DNA of 64,000 nucleotides, from NCBI GenBank assembly GCA_944383495.1, contig CALWPT010000042.1, positions 1-64,000 on the forward strand, given 5' to 3'. The number at the start of each line of letters is the position of its first letter. The stretch's first letter is position 1. Source of the stretch: an uncultured Clostridia bacterium. GTDB taxonomy: Bacteria > Bacillota > Clostridia > Oscillospirales > Acutalibacteraceae. The notes beneath the pieces were generated by a model that ran no database searches, was not told where the DNA came from, and saw only the letters and a list, made by a program, of their open reading frames with translations. Positions 33,249-43,196 of this stretch are shown piece after piece. The translations under genes and the position numbers were made by a program.

Positions 33249-35243
33249 ATGAGCGAGCAAAAGGAGCGGGAAAAATTTCAGCTGGTGTCCTCTTATCAGC
33301 CCACGGGCGACCAGCCCCAGGCCATCGCCAAGCTGGCACAGGGGATCGAGCGAGGGGACAAGGAGCAGACCCTGCTGGGAGTGACAGGCTCCGGTAAAAC
33401 CTTTACAATGGCCAACGTCATCGCGCGGGTGCAGAAGCCCACGCTGGTGCTGGCCCACAACAAGACTCTGGCGGCGCAGCTTTGCTCGGAGTTCAAGGAG
33501 TTTTTCCCACACAACGCGGTGGAGTATTTTGTCTCTTATTACGATTACTACCAGCCGGAAGCGTACATCCCGGGAAGCGATACGTATATTGAAAAAGATT
33601 CCGCCATCAACGACGAAATTGACAAGCTGCGCCATTCGGCAACCTCGGCGTTGGCGGAGCGGCGGGACGTCATTATCGTCTCCAGCGTTTCCTGCATCTA
33701 CTCCCTGGGCGCGCCGGAGGATTACCGGAACATGGTGATCTCCTTACGCCCCGGTATGGAGAAGAAGCGGGACGAGCTGCTGCGCCGGTTGGTGGATCTG
33801 CAATATGAGCGGAACGACATCAATTTTATCCGCAACAAGTTCCGGGTGCGGGGGGACGTTGTGGAGATTTTCCCCGCCTATTGGAGCGACACGGCCATCC
33901 GCGTGGAATTTTTCGGCGATGAGATTGACCGGATCAGCGAAATCAACGTGCTGACGGGGGAAGTGAAGGCGGTTGTTCAGCACGTGGCGATTTATCCCGC
34001 CTCACACTACATTGTGCCTCGGGAGAAGATGAAGCGGGCCATTCAGGAAATTGAGGAGGAAATGGAGGAGCGGGTCAGGTATTTTCAGCAAGAGGGCCTG
34101 CTGATCGAGGCTCAGCGCATCCGGCAGCGGACGGAATACGACATGGAAATGCTCCAGGAGGTGGGCATGTGCAAGGGAATCGAGAACTACTCCCGGGTGC
34201 TGGCGGGCCGTGCGCCGGGGAGCGCGCCTTTCACGCTTCTCGACCATTTCCCAAAGGACTTTTTGCTGATGGTGGATGAATCCCACGTCACCCTGTCTCA
34301 GGTGCGGGGGATGTTCGGGGGCGATTTCGCCCGGAAAAAGAATCTGATTGATTATGGGTTTCGCCTGCCGTCGGCATATGATAACCGGCCCTTGAATTTT
34401 GACGAATTTTACAGTAAAATCAACCAGGTGATTTTTGTTTCCGCCACGCCGGGAGACTTTGAGAAGCAGCATTCCACCCAAATTGCCGAGCAGCTCATCC
34501 GGCCCACCGGCCTGCTGGACCCTTCTGTGACCGTCAAGCCCACAGAGGGACAGATCGACGATTTGCTGGCAGAAATCAAGCTTCGCACCGCAAAAAAAGA
34601 GCGGGTTTTGGTCACAACCCTGACCAAAAAAATGGCGGAGGATCTGACCGAATACCTGGACAACGCGGGGATCAGGGTGCGGTATATGCACTTTGAGGTG
34701 GACACCATCGAGCGCATGGAGATCATTCGGGACCTGCGGGCGGGGGAATTCGACGTGCTGGTGGGCATCAACCTGCTGCGGGAGGGCCTGGATTTGCCGG
34801 AGGTGTCCCTCGTGGCCATTTTGGACGCGGACAAGGAGGGCTTTTTGCGCAGCGAGACCTCTTTGATCCAGACCATCGGCCGCGCCGCCCGGAACGCCGG
34901 CGGCGAGGTGATTATGTACGCCGACACGGTCACGCCGTCCATGGAGCGGGCCATTTCCGAGACCAACCGCCGCCGGGCGATTCAGATGAAATATAACGAG
35001 GAACACGGCATCGTCCCCAAAACCATTGTCAAGGAGGTCCGGGATGTGCTGGAGATTTCCAAAAAAGAGCAGGTGGCGGACAAGTCCGCTTCCCGCATGA
35101 CCAAAAAAGAGCGGGAAATGCTCATTGCCAAGCTGGAAAAGGAAATGCGGGCGGCTTCCAAAATGCTGGAATTCGAGCACGCCGCTTATTTGCGGGACCG
35201 GATCAAGCAGCTGCGGGGAGAGGGCACGGGGAAAAAGCGGTGA
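33249..35243 (+). CDS. uvrB: Excinuclease ABC subunit B
   Basis: A 664-residue helicase-like protein. It shows the Walker [14 protein letters not shown], the [12 protein letters not shown] beta-hairpin that clamps damaged DNA, DESH (motif II), SATPGD, the C-terminal helicase motifs [13 protein letters not shown] and QTIGRAARN, and a UVR domain near the end ([23 protein letters not shown]). ATG 33249 follows a GGGGG; an in-frame ATG 15 bases upstream is possible. First gene of uvrBA. Confidence 0.96.
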   Translation: MSEQKEREKFQLVSSYQPTGDQPQAIAKLAQGIERGDKEQTLLGVTGSGKTFTMANVIARVQKPTLVLAHNKTLAAQLCSEFKEFFPHNAVEYFVSYYDYYQPEAYIPGSDTYIEKDSAINDEIDKLRHSATSALAERRDVIIVSSVSCIYSLGAPEDYRNMVISLRPGMEKKRDELLRRLVDLQYERNDINFIRNKFRVRGDVVEIFPAYWSDTAIRVEFFGDEIDRISEINVLTGEVKAVVQHVAIYPASHYIVPREKMKRAIQEIEEEMEERVRYFQQEGLLIEAQRIRQRTEYDMEMLQEVGMCKGIENYSRVLAGRAPGSAPFTLLDHFPKDFLLMVDESHVTLSQVRGMFGGDFARKKNLIDYGFRLPSAYDNRPLNFDEFYSKINQVIFVSATPGDFEKQHSTQIAEQLIRPTGLLDPSVTVKPTEGQIDDLLAEIKLRTAKKERVLVTTLTKKMAEDLTEYLDNAGIRVRYMHFEVDTIERMEIIRDLRAGEFDVLVGINLLREGLDLPEVSLVAILDADKEGFLRSETSLIQTIGRAARNAGGEVIMYADTVTPSMERAISETNRRRAIQMKYNEEHGIVPKTIVKEVRDVLEISKKEQVADKSASRMTKKEREMLIAKLEKEMRAASKMLEFEHAAYLRDRIKQLRGEGTGKKR

Positions 35244-35288
35244 TCCTTTGCCGGCGACCCGCGGAAATCAAAGAAGGAATGAAACAAA

Positions 35289-38105
35289 ATGCAGGATAAA
35301 ATCGTCATCAAAGGCGCCAGGGAAAACAATCTTAAAAATATTAACGTGGAAATCCCCCGGGACAAGCTGGTGGTGCTCACCGGGCTGTCGGGCTCGGGAA
35401 AATCTTCCCTGGCGTTTGAAACCCTCTATGCCGAGGGGCAGCGGCGGTATGTGGAGTCCCTCAGCTCTTACGCCCGCCAGTTCCTGGGTCAGATGGAAAA
35501 GCCGGACGTGGATTCCATTGACGGGCTGTCACCGGCCATTTCCATCGATCAAAAGACCACCTCCAAAAACCCCCGGTCTACGGTGGGCACCGTGACGGAA
35601 ATTTACGATTACCTGCGGCTGTTATACGCCCGAATCGGCATCCCCCATTGCCCGGTTTGCGGGCGCCCGATTGTGCAGCAAACGGTGGATCAGATCGTGG
35701 ACGCTGTTCTGAAGCTGCCGGAGGGCGCGCGGATTCAGGTGCTGGCGCCGGTGGTGCGGGGCCGCAAGGGGGAGCACGTGAAGGAATTCGAGGCCGCCCG
35801 GCGGTCGGGGTACGTCCGGGTGCGGGCGGATGGGATCATTTACGACCTGTCGGAAGAAATCAAGCTGGAGAAAAATAAAAAGCACAGCATTGAGATTGTG
35901 ATCGACCGATTGAAAATTGCTCCTGATTTGAAGGGGCGGCTGGCGGACAGCATCGAAACCGCCACCACCATTTCCGGCGGGCTGTGCATCGTCAACGTGG
36001 TAGACGGGGAGGACATGCTCTTTTCCCAGAGCTATGCCTGCCCGGAGCACGGGGTGAGCATCGAGGAACTGGCGCCCCGGATGTTTTCCTTCAATAACCC
36101 CTACGGCGCCTGCAAAAAGTGCACCGGACTGGGGGTGTTCATGAAAATTGACCCCGAGCTGGCCATCGACCGGAATAAACCGCTGAAGGCGGGGGCGGTC
36201 AAGGTCAGCGGCTGGAGCACGGCGGATAAAAATTCCATTGCCCAGATGTATTTTGAGGGCCTGGCCAAGCATTACCAGTTTTCCATGGACACGCCCTTCG
36301 GCCAGCTGCCCCAAAAGGTGCAGAATGTGATCCTTTACGGCACCGGCGACGAAAAAATTCGGCTGGACCGGAAGTATTCCTTCGGCAGCGGGACTTACAT
36401 GGCGCCCTTTGAGGGCATCATTCCCAACATGGAGCGGCGGCACCGGGACACCAGCTCCAACTGGATGCGGGAGGAAATCGAGTCGTATATGACGGAGGTG
36501 CCCTGCCCGGAATGCCACGGGGCCCGGCTGTCGCCTCAGGCGCTGGCGGTGACCGTAGGCGGGATCAATATCGACGCATTCTGCCGCATGTCGGTGGCCG
36601 ACGCGCTGGGATTTTTGGAAACGCTCCAACTAGGTGAGCGGGAGCATAGGATCGGCGATGGGATTTTAAAGGAAATCCGGGAGCGGCTGCATTTCTTGTG
36701 CAGCGTTGGACTGGATTATTTGACCTTGTCCCGGTCGTCGGGCACCCTGTCCGGCGGGGAGAGCCAGCGGATCCGGCTGGCAACCCAGATCGGCTCCTCG
36801 CTGATGGGCGTGCTGTATATTTTAGACGAGCCCTCCATCGGCCTGCACCAGCGGGACAATGATAAGCTGCTGGGCACTCTCCAGCGCCTGCGGGATTTGG
36901 GGAATACCCTTATCGTGGTGGAGCACGATGAGGATACCATGCGGGCCGCGGATTATATTGTGGACATCGGTCCGGGGGCGGGGGTTCACGGCGGACATGT
37001 GGTCTGCGCGGGAACGGTGGAGGACATAGAGAACTGCAAGGAATCCCTAACGGGGGATTACCTTTCGGGGCGGAAAACCATTCCCGTTCCGGAAAAGCGG
37101 CGGAAGGGGAATGGAAAGTTTCTCACCGTTAAGGGTGCAGCGGAAAACAATCTGAAGGGGATCGACGTGAAGATTCCCTTGGGAGAATTCGTCTGCGTCA
37201 CCGGCGTTTCCGGGTCGGGGAAATCCTCTTTGGTGAATGAGATTTTATATAAACGGCTGGCGGCCGACCTGAACGGCGCGAAATGCCACGCGGGCAAGCA
37301 TGCCGCCTTGGAAGGGATGGAGGAGCTGGACAAGGTCATCGACATCGACCAATCCCCCATCGGGCGGACGCCCCGTTCCAATCCGGCTACCTATACCGGC
37401 GTGTTCAACGACATCCGGGAGCTGTACGCCTCCACCCAGGACGCGAAAATGAAGGGCTATTCCGCAGGCCGGTTTTCCTTCAACGTCAAGGGCGGCCGGT
37501 GCGAGGCCTGCCAGGGAGACGGCATCATTAAAATTGAAATGCACTTTCTGCCGGATATCTATGTGCCCTGCGAGGTCTGTGGCGGCAAGCGGTATAACCG
37601 GGAAACCCTGGAGGTCAAGTATAAGGGCAAGTCGATCTACGACGTGCTGGAAATGACGGTGGAGGAGGGGCTGCGCTTTTTCGAGAGCATTCCCAAAATC
37701 AAGCGCAAGCTGGAAACACTGTATAACGTGGGGCTGGGCTATATCAAGATCGGCCAGAGCGCCACGACCCTGTCCGGCGGTGAAGCGCAGCGAGTCAAGC
37801 TGTCCACGGAACTGTCCCGCCGGGCGACGGGCCGCACGATTTATATTTTGGACGAACCCACCACCGGCCTGCACACCGCCGACGTAGCCAAGCTGCTGGA
37901 GGTGCTGCAGCGGCTGGTGGAAGGGGGCAACACGGTGGTGGTGATCGAGCATAATCTGGATGTGATCAAGACCGCCGATCATGTAATTGATTTGGGTCCT
38001 GAGGGCGGAGACCGGGGGGGCGCCATCGTCGCCCAAGGCACGCCGGAGGAGGTTGCCCGGGTCAAAGGCTCCTATACGGGCCAATATTTGGCGAAAATCC
38101 TGTAA
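35289..38105 (+). CDS. uvrA: Excinuclease ABC subunit A
   Basis: A 938-residue dimeric ABC ATPase that finds bulky lesions. Two Walker A motifs ([26 protein letters not shown]) and two ABC signatures ([26 protein letters not shown]) are intact. Zinc sites are visible (CPVC..., [28 protein letters not shown] with CEVCGGKRY). It lies 45 bases after uvrB in the same transcript. Confidence 0.97.
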   Translation: MQDKIVIKGARENNLKNINVEIPRDKLVVLTGLSGSGKSSLAFETLYAEGQRRYVESLSSYARQFLGQMEKPDVDSIDGLSPAISIDQKTTSKNPRSTVGTVTEIYDYLRLLYARIGIPHCPVCGRPIVQQTVDQIVDAVLKLPEGARIQVLAPVVRGRKGEHVKEFEAARRSGYVRVRADGIIYDLSEEIKLEKNKKHSIEIVIDRLKIAPDLKGRLADSIETATTISGGLCIVNVVDGEDMLFSQSYACPEHGVSIEELAPRMFSFNNPYGACKKCTGLGVFMKIDPELAIDRNKPLKAGAVKVSGWSTADKNSIAQMYFEGLAKHYQFSMDTPFGQLPQKVQNVILYGTGDEKIRLDRKYSFGSGTYMAPFEGIIPNMERRHRDTSSNWMREEIESYMTEVPCPECHGARLSPQALAVTVGGINIDAFCRMSVADALGFLETLQLGEREHRIGDGILKEIRERLHFLCSVGLDYLTLSRSSGTLSGGESQRIRLATQIGSSLMGVLYILDEPSIGLHQRDNDKLLGTLQRLRDLGNTLIVVEHDEDTMRAADYIVDIGPGAGVHGGHVVCAGTVEDIENCKESLTGDYLSGRKTIPVPEKRRKGNGKFLTVKGAAENNLKGIDVKIPLGEFVCVTGVSGSGKSSLVNEILYKRLAADLNGAKCHAGKHAALEGMEELDKVIDIDQSPIGRTPRSNPATYTGVFNDIRELYASTQDAKMKGYSAGRFSFNVKGGRCEACQGDGIIKIEMHFLPDIYVPCEVCGGKRYNRETLEVKYKGKSIYDVLEMTVEEGLRFFESIPKIKRKLETLYNVGLGYIKIGQSATTLSGGEAQRVKLSTELSRRATGRTIYILDEPTTGLHTADVAKLLEVLQRLVEGGNTVVVIEHNLDVIKTADHVIDLGPEGGDRGGAIVAQGTPEEVARVKGSYTGQYLAKIL

Positions 38106-38171
38106 AATTCATACATTGTTCATGGAAAACGCCGTCCTCCTTGCTATAATAAATTTTCAGGGAGGGCGGCT

Positions 38172-39029
38172 ATGTTTGGGTATATTCAGACCTGTAAGGA
38201 AGAACTGAAGGTTCGGGAATTTGAGGCCTACAAGGGCATTTATTGCTCCCTTTGCCGCCAGATGGGGAAGGAGTATGGGCTTTTGACCCGATTTTCCCTG
38301 TCCTATGATTTTACCTTTTATGCGCTTTTACGCATGGCGCGGGAGGAGCGCTGCGCCGGGTTCCGAAAGGGCCGCTGCGTGTTCAATCCGTTGGCAAAAT
38401 GCCGGTTTTTAAAGGAGACCAGCGCATCTTTGTCTCTGGCAGCCGGTGTGGCGGTGATTTTGGTTTATTACAGTATAAAGGATAAGCTGCGGGATCAAGC
38501 TATAAAAAGCCGGATCAAGGCGGCCGCAGCCTACCTACCATTTGCCCGTGCCCACCGGAAAGCCAGGAAAAAGCACCCCGAGCTGGAGCGAATCGCGGCA
38601 CAGATCATGACCCAGCAGGCCCAGCTGGAAAACGACCGATGCGAAAGCTTAGACAAAGCGGCCGACCCGACAGCCCGGTTGCTGGGTGCGCTTTTTTCCT
38701 ACGGTGAAGAATCGGAAAGCGATCGGAGGATTTTTCAGCGGTTCGGGTACTGCATGGGAAAATGGGTGTATCTGATGGATGCGCTGGACGATCTGGAGGA
38801 GGACCGGAAAACAGGGGACTATAACCCGTTTCTATTGGCCTATGCCGGGCAATCCATGGAAGAGCTGCGGGAAAACGCGAGGGCGCTGCTCAACGTGACC
38901 ATGGCAGAGGCGGCCGCGGCAATGGAACTGGCGGAGTACCGGCGGTTCAAGCCCATAATTGACAATGTGATATACCTTGGCAGCGTGCAAATGCGGGACA
39001 AGGTTTTCAATCAAGAAAAGAAGAAATAG
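38172..39029 (+). CDS. DUF5685 family protein
   Basis: A 285-residue helical protein starting with the family hallmark MFGYIQTCKEELKVREFEAYKGIYCSLC. Cysteines at 8, 25, 28, 61, 69 and 77 could form one or two metal sites. Two Asp-rich helices (KDKLRD near 104-108 and DALDDLEED at 203-211) recall the metal-binding motifs of all-alpha isoprenoid synthases, but I cannot prove that relation. Function is unknown. It is followed after about 50 bases by a J-domain protein with a cysteine-rich tail, which suggests a shared job. GGGAGGGCGG precedes the ATG, and a TATAAT lies at 38145-38150. Confidence 0.8.
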   Translation: MFGYIQTCKEELKVREFEAYKGIYCSLCRQMGKEYGLLTRFSLSYDFTFYALLRMAREERCAGFRKGRCVFNPLAKCRFLKETSASLSLAAGVAVILVYYSIKDKLRDQAIKSRIKAAAAYLPFARAHRKARKKHPELERIAAQIMTQQAQLENDRCESLDKAADPTARLLGALFSYGEESESDRRIFQRFGYCMGKWVYLMDALDDLEEDRKTGDYNPFLLAYAGQSMEELRENARALLNVTMAEAAAAMELAEYRRFKPIIDNVIYLGSVQMRDKVFNQEKKK

Positions 39030-39081
39030 AAGTTGCTGGAAAGGATGGGATGCGGCATTTCCGCATCCGGTAAGTGACAGT

Positions 39082-39693
39082 ATGAGAGATCCTTACGAGG
39101 TGCTGGGCGTTTCCAAAAACGCCACCAACGACGAAATTAAGGCAGCGTACCGGGAGCAGGCGAAAAAATACCATCCGGACAACTACGCGGATAATCCGTT
39201 GTCTGACCTGGCAAAGGAAAAAATGCAGGAAATCAACGAGGCGTATGACGCGATCATGGATGAGCGCCGGAAAAACGCCGGCGGCCAGGCGTCAGGCGGG
39301 AATTATTCCGCCGGCTCGTCCAATTTTGCCGATATTCGGCAGATGATCGCCCAGGGCCGCATTGAAGAGGCTTTGGAACTGCTGGACGGGGTGGATGTTT
39401 CCCGCCGGGATGCGGAATGGTACTTTCTCAACGGCAGCGTTTTGTACCGCCGCGGCTGGTTTGAGGACGCTTACACCTCTTTCTCCACCGCCTGCCGCAT
39501 GAATCCCAATAATATGGAATACCGGGCCGCTTTGGATCAGCTCAACCGCCAGAGGAGCGGCGGCTTCGGCGGGTACCGGCAAGCCGGGCCCCGTCCGGCC
39601 GGCGGCTGCACCGGCTGCGATATGTGCACCGGCCTTTGCTGTGCCGACACCTGCTGCGAATGCATGGGCGGGGATTTGTGCACCTGCTGCTAA
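39082..39693 (+). CDS. J-domain (DnaJ-like) protein with TPR-like middle and 11-cysteine tail
   Basis: A 203-residue protein. The N-terminal J domain (DPYEVLGVSKNATNDEIK) carries HPD at 31-33. A TPR-like helical segment (about 82-155: IEEALELLDG, AEWYFLNGSVLYRRGWFEDAYTSFSTA) follows, then a Gly-rich linker. The C-terminal tail (176-203) has eleven Cys in 28 residues, arranged C-x2-C-x2-C-x3-CC-x3-CC-x-C-x5-C-x-CC. It is likely a DnaK co-chaperone delivering to, or helping assemble, a metal-containing client; the tail may bind Fe-S or zinc. ATG 39082 gives the canonical J-domain start. Confidence 0.85.
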   Translation: MRDPYEVLGVSKNATNDEIKAAYREQAKKYHPDNYADNPLSDLAKEKMQEINEAYDAIMDERRKNAGGQASGGNYSAGSSNFADIRQMIAQGRIEEALELLDGVDVSRRDAEWYFLNGSVLYRRGWFEDAYTSFSTACRMNPNNMEYRAALDQLNRQRSGGFGGYRQAGPRPAGGCTGCDMCTGLCCADTCCECMGGDLCTCC

Positions 39694-39753
39694 AGTGCGT
39701 GGGGCAAAGAGCCGACTTGGTTAATGGATTGATGAAACGGGGGAACGGGGATC

Positions 39754-40290
39754 ATGGCCAGGCAAATGAAAACGAGCGCGAAGGTCGCCTTTTGCGGCGT
39801 GATTTCCTCCTTGGCGCTGGTGATCATGCTGGCGGCCTATTTTCCTTACGCCACCTTTGCTCTGCCGGCACTGGCGGGACTTTTGCTGGCGTTGATCGTG
39901 CTGGAGGTCAATTTTCGCTGGGCGCTGGTTTCCTATGTGGTGGTGGCGCTTTTGTGCTGCTTCATGTGCGAGCCTAACGCGGTGGTGTTATTTGTTGGTT
40001 TTTTTGGCTATTATCCGGTACTGAAATCCAAGCTGGAGCGACTGAAAAACCGCGTTCTGGAATGGGTGGTCAAGCTGCTGATTCTCAATGCGGCCATGGT
40101 GATCTGTTATTTTGCAGCGACGCTGCTTTTAGGGGTATCGGCTTCTGATCTGGGGGATTTTGGGAAATATTCGCTGCCGGTTTTGGGCGTGCTTTTGAAT
40201 GCTGTTTTTGTGGTGTATGATATTGCTTTGACTGGCGTCATCACTGCCTATATGCATAAGCTGCACCCCAAGCTCGCCCGGTTTAAATGA
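39754..40290 (+). CDS. Small integral membrane protein, possible ECF-transporter substrate-binding subunit
   Basis: A 178-residue protein with five or six hydrophobic segments and a short basic cytoplasmic loop (KSKLERLKNR). Size, topology and an N-terminal KTSAKVAFCGVISSLALVIM segment resemble ECF S components, but I do not recognise a substrate-specific motif. Its last codons overlap the next gene (ATGA), a transcobalamin-like surface protein. A vitamin-uptake pairing is therefore worth considering. GGGGAACGGGG precedes ATG 39754. Confidence 0.55.
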   Translation: MARQMKTSAKVAFCGVISSLALVIMLAAYFPYATFALPALAGLLLALIVLEVNFRWALVSYVVVALLCCFMCEPNAVVLFVGFFGYYPVLKSKLERLKNRVLEWVVKLLILNAAMVICYFAATLLLGVSASDLGDFGKYSLPVLGVLLNAVFVVYDIALTGVITAYMHKLHPKLARFK

Positions 40291-40316
40291 CCAAAGGCGC
40301 TAACGGGGGGATTTTG

Positions 40317-41918
40317 TTGAAACGAATTCGCATGGCGGCGGTTCTCTTGACCCTGTGCCTGCTTTTGCCGGGCGCGGGCCTTTTTGCATCCGCGCAGAAC
40401 GGCCAAATTACAGTGGGAGTTTACGACTATAAAAGCGAGTCCTTTTTGGTGAAGGAGCAGCCGCTTTCCCTGACAGGGGAAGAGAACACCCCCTTATGGG
40501 CGATCCGTCAGCTCTCCGGGTCTGATCCCAAAATTCAGGGCGGGTACTTAAAAAAGGCTTTTGGGCTGGGCGCGCTGGAAAACGGCTCTTATAGCGGCTG
40601 GGTCTACCAAATCAACGGGGAATTCCCGTCTAGAAACGGCAGCGGCATTTCCGCCGCCCGGTATCAGCTGAAGCCGGGGGACCGTCTGGTCTGGTATTAC
40701 GCGGTGACGAAGGAACAGGCGGGATTGGGGGGAAGTACGTCTTCCACTGCGCCGACGGATGCCGAGCCGGAAACTGCGGCGCCGTCTATGGCTACCCCCA
40801 CGACGGCCGCTGCACAGTCTTCCGTGCCGAAAACAACCGCCGAAACCACGGCGGCCGTGGCTGCGTCCAGCATAACAGCGCCTGAAACAACGACTGCCGC
40901 CGGATCTGGATCGACAGCTGCCGCTGTTGCAAGCGAAACCGCCGCCCAGTCCAATACCGGGTTATCGGAATACAGGGAAAAGGCCGCCGCGTACCTGCAA
41001 AAAAATCCGGGAAGCTGGACGGCGTTTGTTCTGCAAAAGCAGGGGCTGTCTGTCCCCGCCGCTGTGTCGGACGCGGTGAAGCAGGAGATCCAGGAACTGG
41101 ACGGGCACATTCCCCCCACGGACTATGCGCGCTTGATTTGGAACGGGGCCGCCTTTGGGCTGAACCCATACGAGGCACAGGGACGGAACCTTGCCGCGGG
41201 GCTTTATAACGGCGAGATTGACAAACAGGGCCTTAACGCCGTGGCCTACGCTTTGCTGTTGCTGCACAATCTTCCTGCCTCCTCGCAGGAGGGGGAATAT
41301 GAATGGAATCGGGAGCGCCTGCTGAAGGCGCTGCTGGCCGGACAGCAGGATTCCGGCGCCTTTGCGCTGACGAAAGACGCACCGCCGGATGTGGATGTAA
41401 CCGCCGCGGCGTTATGCGCTTTATCCTATGAGAAATCGGGGTCGGAAGGCCAAAAAGCGGCGGAAAGGGCCCTCGCCTGGCTTGCCTCGGTTCAGAATCC
41501 GGACGGGACTTTTAATTCCTCTGTGGCCGGGGAAGGGGCCAACTGTGAAAGCACCGTTCAAGCGGCCATCGCCCTTGCGATGACGGGTAAAAAAACGGAT
41601 TCCCGGTTTATTAAAAACGGAAAGACTGTGATAAACGCGGTGCTGAACTTTGCCGCGGGAGAAGGCGGTTTTTCCCATGTGCTGGGCGGCGAGGCAGAAC
41701 CCATGTCCACCGAGCAGGCCCTCATGGCCATGATCGCCTGGGAGGACGGCAGACTTTATTCGGTTCCCATTTGGGCGGAGCCGGAAGAAGGCTTTTCTGT
41801 TGGGGGCTTGCTAATGTCGTTGGCGGGTGTGGCTGTGTTAACGGCGATTTTTGTGTTTATCTACCGCTTTGCCGTGAAAAACCGGCGCGGCATTGGCCAA
41901 AAGAAGGGACATTCATGA
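40317..41918 (+). CDS. Secreted, membrane-anchored DUF4430 plus alpha/alpha-toroid protein (transcobalamin-like)
   Basis: A 533-residue protein. A signal peptide (KRIRMAAVLLTLCLLLPGAGLFASA) precedes a DUF4430 beta domain (about 25-125, with TPLWAIRQLSG and YSGWVYQINGEFPSRNGSG). An Ala/Thr/Ser-rich linker (about 135-215) follows. Next is a toroid of prenyltransferase/squalene-cyclase-type repeats (about 220-480: DVDVTAAALCALS, LAWLASVQNPDGTF, ESTVQAAIALAM). A C-terminal transmembrane helix and basic tail close the chain. The same two domains in reverse order build vertebrate transcobalamin and intrinsic factor, so a corrinoid-capture role is possible. TTG 40317, six bases after GGGGGG, is preferred; ATG 40287 overlaps the upstream stop. 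Confidence 0.8.
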   Translation: MKRIRMAAVLLTLCLLLPGAGLFASAQNGQITVGVYDYKSESFLVKEQPLSLTGEENTPLWAIRQLSGSDPKIQGGYLKKAFGLGALENGSYSGWVYQINGEFPSRNGSGISAARYQLKPGDRLVWYYAVTKEQAGLGGSTSSTAPTDAEPETAAPSMATPTTAAAQSSVPKTTAETTAAVAASSITAPETTTAAGSGSTAAAVASETAAQSNTGLSEYREKAAAYLQKNPGSWTAFVLQKQGLSVPAAVSDAVKQEIQELDGHIPPTDYARLIWNGAAFGLNPYEAQGRNLAAGLYNGEIDKQGLNAVAYALLLLHNLPASSQEGEYEWNRERLLKALLAGQQDSGAFALTKDAPPDVDVTAAALCALSYEKSGSEGQKAAERALAWLASVQNPDGTFNSSVAGEGANCESTVQAAIALAMTGKKTDSRFIKNGKTVINAVLNFAAGEGGFSHVLGGEAEPMSTEQALMAMIAWEDGRLYSVPIWAEPEEGFSVGGLLMSLAGVAVLTAIFVFIYRFAVKNRRGIGQKKGHS

Positions 41919-43141
41919 GGCGGGCCGTGATTGTGGGCGGCGGAGCGGCAGGACTGATCGCCGCGGGAACCGCGGCGCGGCGGGGCGTGGAAACGCTGGT
42001 GGTGGAGCGCAGCAGCCGCCCCGCCCGGAAAATTCTCGTCACCGGCAAGGGACGGTGCAATGTGACCAACAACTGCGACCGAGAGGATTTCCTGCGGAAT
42101 GTTCCCCGCAACCCCCGATTTTTATACGCCGCCTATAACGCCTTGTCTCCCCAGGAGTTGATGGCGCTGGTGGAGGAACAGGGGGTTCCCTTAAAAACCG
42201 AGCGGGGACGTCGGGTGTTCCCTTGCTCCGACAAGGCCATGGACATTGCCGACGCATTGCAGCGGTATGCCGCGTCTGCCGGCTCCAAAGTTTTGCAGGG
42301 CCGGGCGGTAGCGCTGCGCCTGGAGGAGGACCGGGTCACAGGAGTTTCGCTGGAATCAGGGGAGACGATTTCCTGCGATTCTCTTTTGGTCGCCACCGGC
42401 GGTTTGTCTTATCCCGGCACGGGCTCCACCGGGGACGGTTACGCTTTGGCCAAACAGGCGGGGCATTCCATTGTCCCCTGCGTTCCTTCCTTGGTGCCGC
42501 TGACGGTGGAAAACGGGTTTGTGCCGCGGCTGCAGGGCTTGTCGCTTCGCAACATACAGGTTAGGGCGGTAAACGTTCGGACAGGAAAAGTGATATTTGA
42601 GGATTTTGGGGAGCTTTTGTTTACCCATTTTGGGTTGTCCGGTCCAGTCATCCTCAGCATGTCCGCACATCTGGAGGGAATGGAGCCGGGAAAATACGCT
42701 GTTCATCTGGATTTGAAGCCGGCGCTCTCCCCTGAGCAGTTGGACCAGCGTCTTCTGCGGGATTTTTTCGATAACCGGAACCGGGACTTCATCAATGCGT
42801 TGAACGGCTTGCTGCCCCGAAGGCTGGCACCGGTGATGGTTGCACTGAGCGGGATTTCACCTTCCACCAAGGTCCATCAGGTTACAAAGGAGCAGCGCCG
42901 CCGTTTGGCCGCTCTTTTGAAGGATATGGTTTTCCCGGTGCGGGGGTTTCGGCCGGTGGAAGAAGCGGTGGTCACCCGCGGCGGGGTGAACGTGAAGGAG
43001 GTGAACCCCCGTACTATGGCCTCCCGGCTGGCGCAGGGGCTGTTTTTCGCCGGAGAAGTATTGGATGTGGACGGCTACACCGGCGGCTATAATCTGCAAA
43101 TCGCCTTTTCCACCGGATATTTGGCGGGACTGAACCTGTGA
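41915..43141 (+). CDS. HI0933/YhiN-family FAD-dependent oxidoreductase (BaiN-like)
   Basis: A 408-residue flavoprotein with an N-terminal Rossmann motif VIVGGGAAGLIAAG, the family block KILVTGKGRCNVTNN, ATGGLSYPGTGSTGDGYALA and the C-terminal FAD segment LFFAGEVLDVDGYTGGYNLQIAFSTGYLAG. Functions for the family are poorly defined; one gut member (BaiN) acts in bile-acid reduction and others are called aminoacetone oxidases. ATG 41915 overlaps the stop of the upstream gene (ATGA), so translation is coupled. Confidence 0.87.
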   Translation: MRRAVIVGGGAAGLIAAGTAARRGVETLVVERSSRPARKILVTGKGRCNVTNNCDREDFLRNVPRNPRFLYAAYNALSPQELMALVEEQGVPLKTERGRRVFPCSDKAMDIADALQRYAASAGSKVLQGRAVALRLEEDRVTGVSLESGETISCDSLLVATGGLSYPGTGSTGDGYALAKQAGHSIVPCVPSLVPLTVENGFVPRLQGLSLRNIQVRAVNVRTGKVIFEDFGELLFTHFGLSGPVILSMSAHLEGMEPGKYAVHLDLKPALSPEQLDQRLLRDFFDNRNRDFINALNGLLPRRLAPVMVALSGISPSTKVHQVTKEQRRRLAALLKDMVFPVRGFRPVEEAVVTRGGVNVKEVNPRTMASRLAQGLFFAGEVLDVDGYTGGYNLQIAFSTGYLAGLNL

Positions 43142-43196
43142 GCACGTCCTATTGAGCTGAACAGAACCCGATCATGATGATAAGGAGCGAAACGCC

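Noticed and set aside
33996..35180. 392-residue minus-strand frame (from 34002) opposite uvrB
   Set aside because: Low-complexity His/Gln/Leu-rich product typical of an antisense shadow. uvrB on the other strand is certain.
37245..38084. 279-residue minus-strand frame opposite uvrA
   Set aside because: An antisense shadow of highly conserved UvrA sequence, with no start signal.
40740..40970. DNA tandem repeat in the Ala/Thr/Ser-rich part of the DUF4430 protein
   Set aside because: It is compositional bias of a linker in protein sequence. No regular repeated DNA unit is visible.
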